In this document: positions 53,990 through 61,687 of the stretch, in pieces
Layout: every line of letters begins with the position of its first letter
Numbering within the stretch: position 1 is the first letter of the stretch
Assembly: GCA_016793445.1 (NCBI GenBank)
Contig: JAEUME010000020.1
Location: forward strand, 124,001-188,000
DNA: 64,000 nt
DNA from: Hyphomicrobium sp.
Lineage (GTDB): Bacteria > Pseudomonadota > Alphaproteobacteria > Rhizobiales > Hyphomicrobiaceae
Direction of reading: 5' to 3'
Notes under the pieces: model-generated
The model's database searches: none
The model's input: only the letters and a program-made list of their open reading frames with translations
What the model was told of the DNA's origin: nothing
Made by a program: the position numbers and the translations under genes

Positions 53990-55941
53990 GCACGAGCAAC
54001 GGGGGCGGTCGCAAGCAGCGACTTGAATTGACATGGATTGGCAAGGATGAGCGTCCGAGATTGGAGCCGCGCATCCTGCTGCCCGTCGCCGAGCAATGTT
54101 ACGCCAAGGGCGAGCCAGGTGATGGCGGCATCTACGATAATATCTTAATCCACGGCGATAACTTGCTGGCGCTGAAATCATTGGAGCAGCAGTTCACAGG
54201 ACAGGTAAAGTGCATTTACATCGACCCGCCGTACAACACTGGATCAGCTTTTGAGCACTATGATGATGGACTCGAGCATTCGCTCTGGTTGTCTCTCGTT
54301 AGAGATCGACTGGAATACCTTCATAAGCTGCTGCATGAAGACGGCTTCATTTTTGTGCAGATAGACAACACGGAGATGCCTTACCTCAAGGTCTTGATGG
54401 ATGAAGTTTTTGGGCGGGCTTGTTTCATCAACGATATCGTCTGGAAGCGTCGCGGCGGAAGCGCCAACCCATCAAATAGGCTAAACAACGTCACCGACTA
54501 CATTCTCTGGTACAGCAAAAATCCGAATGCGGAGATCCGACAGCTTTACAGTCTCGATGATGAGAATACGCAGGAGTATATCAAGGAGCGCTTCACTAAC
54601 GAGTTCAACGGCAAAAAATATATGCTTGCGCCCGTTGAAAGGAATGCAAAGCTGGGCGTGCGCGAGACATTGCGGTACGAATACAATGGATACACACCCG
54701 AATTCGGCTGGATGATGAGCCGTGCCAACCTTGAGCAGCTTGATAGGGCAAATCGCCTTCATTGGAACAACCGTGGACGGCCGAACCGCCGCGTGTTTCT
54801 AGAGGACTATCAGGGTCAGCCTATCGGAAATCTCTGGACTGACATCAAGGTTATCAATCCGATGGCTTTGGAGCGTCTAGATTTTGACGGGCAGAAGCCC
54901 GAAAAGCTAATCGAACGGGTAATCACGCTCTCCACATCTCCTGGCGACATTGTACTTGATAGCTTCGGAGGGTCAGGCACTACTGGCGCAGTGGCGCATA
55001 AGATGGGCCGCCGATGGATCATGGTTGAGCTGGGTGAGCATGCTCACACGCATATCGTGCCCCGGCTCAAGAAAGTTATTGACGGAAATGACCCCGGCGG
55101 CATTACCGAAGCCGTAGATTGGAAGGGCGGCGGCGGCTTCCGCACGTTCCGCCTCGCGCCCTCGCTGATCGAGACGGACCAGTTCGGCCAGAAAATCATC
55201 TCTAAGCAGTACAACGCCACCATGCTGTCCGAGGCCATGTGCAAGCACATGGGCTTCACCTACGCGCCGAGCCAAGACCCGGCGTTCTACTGGCAGCAGG
55301 GGCATTCATCCGAGCGTGACTTCATCTTCGTCACAACGCAGTCGATGACGCATGACGCACTGAAAGCGCTCTCAATCGAGGTCGGCGAGGAACGCACATT
55401 GCTGGTTTGCTGCAAGGCATTCCGCGCGCGCCTTAGCGACTTCCCTAATCTGACCGTCAAGAAGATCCCTCAAGCGGTGCTCGACAACTGCGAGTGGGGT
55501 CGGGACGACTATTCGCTCAACATCGCCACGCCCCCTGAGGATGCTTCTGAAGATCCCGAAGGTGGCCCCGACGACGACGGTAATGGCAGCGAGCCGACGA
55601 CTCGCCGCCGTAGTCGTACGAGCCGTTCTGCCGAGCCTGCGGCTGAAGTACAGGCCGTGCCTGTCAAAAAGGCTCCACTCAAAATGGATGGCACGACACG
55701 CGCGTCCAAGGCGGCTAAGCAACCCGCACCCGCCGCGCCCTTGCCTGCGCCAGCAAAGACGGAAGCGAAGCCAGTCAGAGCGACGGTGAAGGCTCCGAAG
55801 TCCTCCGAACGGGTCGTGAAGTCTGCAAAGCCAAGGGCTGCGGCTAAAGGCAAGGCGGCATCGAAGGCCGTGAGGGGAACCGCAATCCCGAAGACGAAGC
55901 CGCGCCGGGCCGCAGATAACAGGCAGGGCAGGTTGCTGTGA
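53986..55941 (+). CDS. Beta-class (type III Mod-like) DNA methyltransferase with histone H1-like tail
   Basis: 651 residues from the ATG 53986 (MSTSNGGGRKQ), overlapping the helicase stop (ATGA). The order is beta-class: DPPYNTG at residues 80-86 first, then a recognition region of about 230 residues, then SAM-binding SFGGSGTTGAV at 326-336. Type III Mod proteins methylate adenine N6 in non-palindromic sites. Residues about 518-651 form a tail, first acidic (EDPEGGPDDDGNGS) then Lys/Ala/Pro-rich like histone H1. Base composition drops in AT-richer DNA from about 54150 to 55090, which covers the recognition region, pointing to past exchange. Confidence 0.9.
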   Translation: MSTSNGGGRKQRLELTWIGKDERPRLEPRILLPVAEQCYAKGEPGDGGIYDNILIHGDNLLALKSLEQQFTGQVKCIYIDPPYNTGSAFEHYDDGLEHSLWLSLVRDRLEYLHKLLHEDGFIFVQIDNTEMPYLKVLMDEVFGRACFINDIVWKRRGGSANPSNRLNNVTDYILWYSKNPNAEIRQLYSLDDENTQEYIKERFTNEFNGKKYMLAPVERNAKLGVRETLRYEYNGYTPEFGWMMSRANLEQLDRANRLHWNNRGRPNRRVFLEDYQGQPIGNLWTDIKVINPMALERLDFDGQKPEKLIERVITLSTSPGDIVLDSFGGSGTTGAVAHKMGRRWIMVELGEHAHTHIVPRLKKVIDGNDPGGITEAVDWKGGGGFRTFRLAPSLIETDQFGQKIISKQYNATMLSEAMCKHMGFTYAPSQDPAFYWQQGHSSERDFIFVTTQSMTHDALKALSIEVGEERTLLVCCKAFRARLSDFPNLTVKKIPQAVLDNCEWGRDDYSLNIATPPEDASEDPEGGPDDDGNGSEPTTRRRSRTSRSAEPAAEVQAVPVKKAPLKMDGTTRASKAAKQPAPAAPLPAPAKTEAKPVRATVKAPKSSERVVKSAKPRAAAKGKAASKAVRGTAIPKTKPRRAADNRQGRLL

Positions 55942-58574
55942 GCGAGAACCTTTTCAACCAGATCAATGCGCGCCTGTCGCTCCGTGAGCCGCAAAAGGAA
56001 TCCCTCCGTCGGCTTGTCGATGTGCTCGACCGCGTCGCGCCCGACAAAGAGATCAACCTGCCCACAGCACTTGCGGCCGTGCAGGCGGCCTATCCGACCG
56101 TCACAGACTTCGAGCGTGATTTTCCGTCGCTGTGCTTCGCGCTTGCAACGGGCGTCGGCAAGACGCGGCTGATGGGAGCCTTCATTGCGTACCTGTACGA
56201 AACGGGACGCTCAAAGAACTTCTTCGTGTTGGCTCCGAATCTCACGATCTACGAGAAGCTGATCAAGGATTTCACGCCGCAGACGCCGAAGTATGTGTTC
56301 AAGGGTCTTCAGGTATTCGCGCAGAACCCGCCGCAGGTCGTGACGGGTGACACCTACCAGGACGGCCGAGGGCTGCGCCGCTCGGGCGATCTGTTCGCGG
56401 CCGACTGCATCATCAACATCTTCAACATCTCGAAAATCAATTCCGAGGTGCGCGGGGGCAAGCTACCCCGCATCAAGCGCCTGCAAGAGGTGCTGGGTGA
56501 GAGCTATTTCGAATATCTCGCCCGCCAGACCGATCTCGTGCTGCTCATGGACGAGGCGCATCGCTACCGCGCCAGTTCCGGCGCTCGCGCCATCAACGAG
56601 CTGAAGCCCATCATTGGCCTTGAGCTGACCGCGACCCCACTCAACTTCAAGAATGTGCTCTACAGCTACAGCCTCGGCGACGCGATGGCTGACGGCTTTG
56701 TCAAGGAGCCTGCCGTGGCGACCCGCGCCAACTTCAAGGCGGAGGATTTCAAGGACCGGCCGCAGGATTTGGAGCGGATCAAGCTCGAAGACGGGGTGCA
56801 CTACCACGAGTTCGTCAAATTAAGGCTAGACCTCTACGCCCGCCGCACTGGCCGGCCGCTCGTGCATCCTTTCATGTTGGTTGTCGCTGAGAACATCCAG
56901 CACGCGAAGGACATTCGCGCGTTCATCGAATCCGATGGCTTCTTCGAGGGTCGCTACAAGGGCAAGGTCATCGAAGTCCACTCGGGCAACGCTGCCGCCG
57001 AGCAGGAGAAGGCGGAGCGCGCGCTTCTGGCATTGGAGCACGACACCTCCACTGAAATCGTGGTCCACGTGAACAAGCTCAATGAGGGCTGGGATGTCAC
57101 GAACCTCTATACGATCGTGCCGCTCCGGGCCTTCGCCGCCACGATTTTGACGGAGCAGACGCTTGGTCGTGGGCTGCGCTTGCCCTACGGCGAGCGCACG
57201 GGGGATGAGGCGGTCGATCGCCTGACAATCATCGCGCATGACCACTTCGACGAGATCATAAGGAAGGCCAAGGAACCCGGCGCGGTCACCATGCGCGCGC
57301 TCGACATCGGTGCTGATGGCAGCGTGCGGCCGTCGCGCTCGGACATTGTTACGGCAAAGCCAGTTTATGAGGCGAGGGTCGAGGCTGAGCTGGGCTCAAC
57401 GGCCGGTGGATTCGGCGAGCCCGAGCGGCTGGCCATGGATGTCGTGGGACGCGTTGTCGAGGAGGAAGCCCGCTCGCTGCCGGGCGGTTTTCAGCAACTT
57501 TCGACGCCTGAAGTGCAGAAGCGGATCGCGGATCGCGTTCAGTCCATCATCCGTCCTGATCAAGGCGCGCTGCCGCTCGAAAAGCCGGTCGATGTGTCCC
57601 GCATTGTTGAAATCTACACGTCGAACCTCGTCAAACACGCGATTGAGATCCCCGAGATCGTGGTGTTGCCGTCCCGCCGTGACGTGACGTTCTGGTTCAA
57701 GGATTTCGATCTGGAAGGGCTCGACCGCTTCAACATCCAGCCAATGGACGGTGCAGTGGTCGTCGTCGATGTTCGCACCGGCCGCCGCGAGGTTATCGAG
57801 GTCAACACGATCGGCGCGCGCGAGCCACGCCTTGAGAACTACATCGTTCGTCGGCTCGTCGATCGCGATGAAGTTGACTACGACGCGAACGCCGAGCTTC
57901 TGTTCAAGCTGGCTAAACAGGTCGTTGCGCACTTTCAGACCTACCTGAAGGACAATGAGGTCGAAGCTGTCGTTCGCGCGCATGACGTGATGCTGTCGGA
58001 TTACGTTTTTGAGCAGATGATCAATCATTGCGAGGAGACTCCCTCGACCTACGTCCCCACTGTGACGCGCGGCTTCATGCGTCTGACAGAGCAGCATTTC
58101 GGGCAGGAACGCGACCTTCCTCTTAGTGACTGTCGTACTGCGATCACGCCGCGCGGAGATACGCGGAAATACCTGTTCAACGGTTTTGCAAAGTGCGCGC
58201 TCGACGCACAGCGCTTTCACTCAGATGACGAGCGCCGTTTTGCCGTGTTGGTGGATCAGCACACGCCCGACGTGAAGGTCTGGCTCAAGCCGGGACCGGG
58301 CGTCTTTCAGATTACTTACGCACGCGGTTCGAAGTATGAGCCCGACTTCCTCGTCGAAACTGCGTCCACGATGCTGATCTGCGAAGTGAAGGCTGCCAAC
58401 GAGCTACAGGACCCAATCGTGAAAGCGAAGGCAGAGGCTGCTCGAGCGTGGATCGGGGCGGCGAACGCCATCGCGAAGGAGCAAGGTCGGAAGACTTGGC
58501 GGTATGCCTTGATCCCGCACGACGCCATTACGGCAAATGCGACCCTTGACGGATTGATCAACATCTACGGATAG
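55938..58574 (+). CDS. Type III restriction Res-like DEAD/DEAH helicase with C-terminal nuclease domain
   Basis: 878 residues, GTG start overlapping the methyltransferase stop (GTGA). Helicase motifs: ATGVGKTRLMG (residues 70-80), DEAH at 205-208, ELTATP, and QTLGRGLRLPYG as motif VI. The C-terminus has PDFLVETASTMLICEVKAAN (residues about 802-821), a PD-(D/E)xK site for cleavage. Length and layout fit type III Res subunits, which translocate and cut DNA when paired with Mod. Together with the SNF2 gene this looks like a helicase-methylase-ATPase type defence system. Confidence 0.9.
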   Translation: MSENLFNQINARLSLREPQKESLRRLVDVLDRVAPDKEINLPTALAAVQAAYPTVTDFERDFPSLCFALATGVGKTRLMGAFIAYLYETGRSKNFFVLAPNLTIYEKLIKDFTPQTPKYVFKGLQVFAQNPPQVVTGDTYQDGRGLRRSGDLFAADCIINIFNISKINSEVRGGKLPRIKRLQEVLGESYFEYLARQTDLVLLMDEAHRYRASSGARAINELKPIIGLELTATPLNFKNVLYSYSLGDAMADGFVKEPAVATRANFKAEDFKDRPQDLERIKLEDGVHYHEFVKLRLDLYARRTGRPLVHPFMLVVAENIQHAKDIRAFIESDGFFEGRYKGKVIEVHSGNAAAEQEKAERALLALEHDTSTEIVVHVNKLNEGWDVTNLYTIVPLRAFAATILTEQTLGRGLRLPYGERTGDEAVDRLTIIAHDHFDEIIRKAKEPGAVTMRALDIGADGSVRPSRSDIVTAKPVYEARVEAELGSTAGGFGEPERLAMDVVGRVVEEEARSLPGGFQQLSTPEVQKRIADRVQSIIRPDQGALPLEKPVDVSRIVEIYTSNLVKHAIEIPEIVVLPSRRDVTFWFKDFDLEGLDRFNIQPMDGAVVVVDVRTGRREVIEVNTIGAREPRLENYIVRRLVDRDEVDYDANAELLFKLAKQVVAHFQTYLKDNEVEAVVRAHDVMLSDYVFEQMINHCEETPSTYVPTVTRGFMRLTEQHFGQERDLPLSDCRTAITPRGDTRKYLFNGFAKCALDAQRFHSDDERRFAVLVDQHTPDVKVWLKPGPGVFQITYARGSKYEPDFLVETASTMLICEVKAANELQDPIVKAKAEAARAWIGAANAIAKEQGRKTWRYALIPHDAITANATLDGLINIYG

Positions 58575-58609
58575 GACGCGCCTGCCTGCGTTGTGGCGCC
58601 ATTCGGTAT

Positions 58610-59875
58610 TCACTGCGGTGAGCGGACCAGGGCGGCGAGCTCCACCTCCCACATCGTTAGTGCTTCCCGCTTTTCCTTGTCGTAGGCGTACCGATTGTAG
58701 ACGGCCTCCGTCACGCCACGGCTCTGCGGGCTGTGATTGAGCACGAGGGAGCGCACATGGAGGGGGACGCCGAGCCGCGCCATCTCCGTGCCAACGGTGC
58801 GCCGCAGGTCATGTGGTGAGACCCTCGCAATCTTCAGTTCCGCGACGACGCGCGCCATGGCGCGTGTGATCGCCATCGGGGTGACGGTCGTGCGCAATGG
58901 GTTCTCGGCGGACGGAAAGACAAAGGGGCTCTTGGCTGGCGAAGCATCGACGGCCTTCCGGAACTCGTCGGCCGCCATCGGGCATAGAGGCAGGCGGTGC
59001 AACAGCCCGTTCTTCGTGCGCTCGCCGGGGATCATCCAGACGGGCTCGGAGCCGTCGAGCTGCAATTCCGATTTCCGGGATTCGACAACCTCGGAGCGGC
59101 GCTGCCCCGTGAGCAAGAGCAGGCGGATGATAGACCGGGTCGCCAGTGACAGCATCCGGCCCTTCTCGGCGCGGGCCATGTGGTCGCCCGTCATGCTTTC
59201 CATTGCGGCAAGGGTGTTCCAGAGCTTCGTGATGTCACCGGGAGGCAAGACCCGTTCGCGCGGCTTGGATTTGCCGGCACGGCGGAGGCGCGCGGCGGGG
59301 TTGGCTTCGAGCATGCCTTCATCGAGCGCCCAATTGAGCACGCGGTTCAGGAGCATCAGCGCCTCATTCGACACGAGCGGCGTCGCCTTGCCGGCGAGCT
59401 TGTCGCGGAAGCGGGCGATCTCTGTGCGCTTCAGGTCCGCGAGGCGCTTGCGGTCGAATTCCGCCTTGAGGTGACGGTTGTAGTAGATGCGGTCGGTTTC
59501 ATGGCGGGCGAGCTTCGGCTTCGCGTGCCGCTCGTACCAATCCTCGAAGAGGTCGCCGAAGGTCTGGTTTTCGCGCTTCTTCTCGACCCGCTCGGAAACG
59601 GGATCGCGGTCATGGACCTTGACCTTGTTGACCACGTCGTGGGCGGCCTTGGTGGCGGTCGCGAGCCCGACCGTCTTGGCGTCGCCGATCGTGTACTGCC
59701 GGAACACGCGGTCGTCCCGGCCGCCTGGCTGATAGCGCACGTACCAAGTCCGCTTGCCGCTCGGGCAGACGCTGAGCCACAGTCCCGGCACGCCCTCGAT
59801 GCGGTAGCGGGTGCGCTTCCCGTCGATGGGTTGGGCTGCCATGATCTGGCGGTGATTGGCTTTGAGTGACGGCAT
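58610..59875 (-). CDS. Tyrosine integrase (P4-like, DUF4102 N-terminus)
   Basis: Start chosen at the ATG 59873-59875 (MPSLKANHRQIMAAQ), since the earlier codons lie over the terminal repeat. 421 residues: an N-terminal arm-binding domain (YRIEGVPGLWLSVCPSGKRTWYVRYQ), core-binding domain (FGDLFEDWYERHAKPKLARHETDRIYYNRHL) and catalytic domain with R in LLLTGQRRSEV, HDLRRTVGTEM, NHSPQSRGVTEAVYNRY (final Tyr). It reads away from the right boundary, the usual arrangement for tRNA-targeting islands. It integrates and excises the 26-kb element. Confidence 0.92.
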   Translation of the reverse strand: MPSLKANHRQIMAAQPIDGKRTRYRIEGVPGLWLSVCPSGKRTWYVRYQPGGRDDRVFRQYTIGDAKTVGLATATKAAHDVVNKVKVHDRDPVSERVEKKRENQTFGDLFEDWYERHAKPKLARHETDRIYYNRHLKAEFDRKRLADLKRTEIARFRDKLAGKATPLVSNEALMLLNRVLNWALDEGMLEANPAARLRRAGKSKPRERVLPPGDITKLWNTLAAMESMTGDHMARAEKGRMLSLATRSIIRLLLLTGQRRSEVVESRKSELQLDGSEPVWMIPGERTKNGLLHRLPLCPMAADEFRKAVDASPAKSPFVFPSAENPLRTTVTPMAITRAMARVVAELKIARVSPHDLRRTVGTEMARLGVPLHVRSLVLNHSPQSRGVTEAVYNRYAYDKEKREALTMWEVELAALVRSPQ

Positions 59876-59891
59876 CTTTCTGGCTGATCTG

Positions 59892-59915
59892 GGCACACAC
59901 CGGGCACACACCGAA
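59892..59915. repeat. Terminal arm repeat, right copy
   Basis: Identical to 33903-33926 over 24 bp in direct orientation; two tandem ggcacacaccg units, 17 bp upstream of the integrase start codon and 126 bp inside the right core. Confidence 0.7.
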
Positions 59916-60041
59916 CGGGTGCTTAGCGTGACTCGATGTTATGCCAGAACGCAGGCGAACGGTCAATTTAATGTGCCATTACAGTGCTTTACGTGTTCCA
60001 TGGTGTAACGCTGCGTGCCGCCGGAAAACCTAACTGAAGCT

Positions 60042-60059
60042 GATCGCACTGCAGAGGTC
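60042..60059. repeat. Attachment core, right copy (putative attR)
   Basis: Eighteen bases identical to 33810-33827. To its right the sequence resembles a tRNA T-arm with one lost T, and after 12 bases it meets the CRISPR-like repeat. Confidence 0.65.
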
Positions 60060-60071
60060 GGGGGTCGAAGG

Positions 60072-60104
60072 GCTTCAATCCACGCCCGCGTGCGAGCGGG
60101 CGAT
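60072..60104 (-). CRISPR. Lone type I-C-like CRISPR repeat
   Basis: Read on the minus strand it starts ATCGCCCGC, has loop TCGCAC, then GCGGGCG and ends TGGATTGAAGC. The 7-bp stem CGCCCGC/GCGGGCG is perfect, and the end matches the type I-C consensus GCGTGGATTGAAAC at all but one base. Length 33 nt. I find no second clear copy within 40 bases on either side and no cas gene in the window, so this is a solitary unit or array remnant. Confidence 0.5.
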
Positions 60105-60303
60105 ACATTATTTTGATGGAGGGAAGCGATTCTCCGGGCGACGGCGACCAATCAGAACGTCTCGCCCAAATGATTGACGCCGAGATCGTGGCGCAGAATG
60201 TAATGTATCGTCAGAAGCCGAACGATGGTTCGCTGGGCGCGCCCCAGCTGATGTGGTTGCCGCCGGGTACACTTGGAACCTTCGGTAAAGTTCAGGGTAC
60301 CAA

Positions 60304-61427
60304 TAGGATCGTTTGTGCCGCGCGATCTCCTCTGCCCCGCACAGGATCACCACCTCGTCGACGAAGCCCTTCACGATCACGTCCCGGTAGCCGTAAGCCA
60401 TGGGCACCGAGTAATCGTTCATCCGATAGCGCACCTGCAATGTCGACGACACGCGCGCGGAGCGCTTCTCGCAGGCCTCGAATGTCCCCGCTGGCAACGA
60501 ACGGAACGCGGCCAGGTCAGACATCAAGCGCTCGCCGATCGTCTCAGCATGGCGGCCAGCCCGGCGCTCCCACTCCTGCCGGCAATGGGCCTCCAGCTTC
60601 GCGTTCAGTTCGTCATAGCTGGACGCAGACGGCACCGGTGTCAGGAACCGGCGGCGGCCATTCTTCACCAGCCCTTCGACCTTACCCTTATCGTTGCCCT
60701 TGCCCGGACGGCCAAACCGATCGCGGAACAGGTAGTGGCTGACAAGCCCCGTAAACGCCTGCGTCCGGGCGCGCGTGCCGTCGCCCAGAATGCGCGCCAC
60801 AGCCAGCTTCGTGTTGTCATAGAGGATCGATTGCGGCACACCGGATTGTCCGGTCTGCGACCGGCTGGCGAAGAACGCGAATGCCGAGACGTGGCCGTCC
60901 AGGAACGCTTCCGTCGTCTCGGCTGGGTACGCCTTGATGAACGGCGCGTCCGAGTGCGGCAGGTCCATGAAGAACACATGCATCTTCTGCCGCACGCCGC
61001 CAATGACGCCGATCGCTTCGCCAAAGTCGACCTGCGCGTGCCCCGGCGGGTGCACCAGCGGCAGATAAGTCTCGCGCATCCGACCCTTGGCGATCCGCAC
61101 GTAGTCCTTCACGCTCGTGTAGCCGCCGGCATAGCCATGCTCGGCCTTCAATCGCTCGAAGATCCTCAGCGCCGTATGCCGCTGCTTTGGCGGCGCCGAT
61201 CTGTCCGCTTCCAAAATCGCGTCGATCACCGGTAGCAGAGGCCCGAGCTTCGGCTTCCCAGGCGGCTTCGTCCGCACGTAGCCCGGCGGCGCCGAATACA
61301 GGCACATCCGCGCAACCGTATCCCGGCTCAGCCCGAAAAACCGGGCAGCCTCTCTGCGGCTCTTGCCTTCTACAAATACAAATTGCCGAACCGCCGCGTA
61401 TTTTTCCACGGCATACATCCCCGCCAA
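60304..61427 (-). pseudogene. istA: IS21-family transposase IstA, 3' truncated
   Basis: The N-terminal 375 residues match IstA: helix-turn-helix (VEGKSRREAARFFGLSRDTVARMC), DDE residues in HAQVDFGEAIGVIGG, SILYDNTKLAVARI and GNDKGKVEGLVKN, then RYRMNDYSVPMAYGYRDVIVKGFVDEV and EEIARHKRSY. After HKRSY the frame continues to 60108 with unrelated residues, whereas complete IstA continues with a conserved DP.HYL..LE segment. No istB follows. A small extra stretch (ASRSQTGQSG) lies in the core and may be a short duplication. Confidence 0.82.
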
Positions 61428-61560
61428 TCCCCCCGAATCGGAAAAGGATCAGCCTAGCCAGTGGCAGACTTTTACTCCGCCACGCAGCAGCACAACGCCA
61501 CCGCTCCACTGGCCTACTTTCTCACCGCCGTGCACAGGCGTGCCGTAGACTTTTGTTAAT
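60304..61560 (-). mobile_element. Truncated IS21-family insertion sequence
   Basis: Covers istA and the upstream end, where repeated phrases (gtggcagacttttactcc, ctggcctactttctcacc, gtagacttttgttaatcc) look like the transposase-binding end repeats of IS21. The left end is lost: homology stops near 60304 and istB is absent. The element should be immobile by itself. Confidence 0.7.
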
Positions 61561-61687
61561 CCGCGGGCGACGAAAACCGGTGGGCCGTTCACACTAGGTT
61601 TTTGTGTCCCTTGCAGCTGATCCATTCAGTTCGCCTGAAACAGTCATTATTCGCGAGCGCAGCCATTCGATGTGCACGTTACACCAA

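Larger units (their letters stand above)
33810..60059. mobile_element. Putative 26-kb integrative mobilizable element
   Basis: Evidence for one unit: an 18-bp direct repeat at both ends (33810-33827 and 60042-60059), the left copy lying in the anticodon/variable region of a tRNA-Ala-like gene; a perfect 24-bp repeat just inside each end; a tyrosine integrase reading inward from the right end; and two relaxase/MobC pairs plus a VirD4-like coupling ATPase inside. No VirB-type channel, VirB4 ATPase or pilin gene is present, so it would rely on a helper for transfer. Cargo includes a restriction-like defence operon and four Tat-signal proteins. The left boundary is less certain than the right because the flanking tRNA 5' half is degenerate. 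Confidence 0.65.

Noticed and set aside
51134..58574. DISARM or BREX assignment of the helicase-methyltransferase-Res genes
   Set aside because: DrmA/DrmB/DrmC, PglZ and BrxC-like genes are absent; the Res has a C-terminal nuclease site and the methyltransferase is beta-class, closer to type III/Hma-like systems.
33810..60059. Self-transmissible ICE
   Set aside because: No VirB4, VirB6, VirB8-10, pilin or TraG-channel genes are visible; only relaxases and a coupling ATPase, so mobilizable at most.
60101..60210. Inverted 10-mers cgatacatta and taatgtatcg
   Set aside because: Similarity stops after 10 bases and no gene or IS end fits them; probably chance or a remnant.
60113..60303. Possible gene fragment starting MMEGSDSPGDGDQSERL on the plus strand
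   Set aside because: No convincing ribosome site or family; it overlaps the CRISPR-like flank and ends at the IS junction, so it is too weak to annotate.
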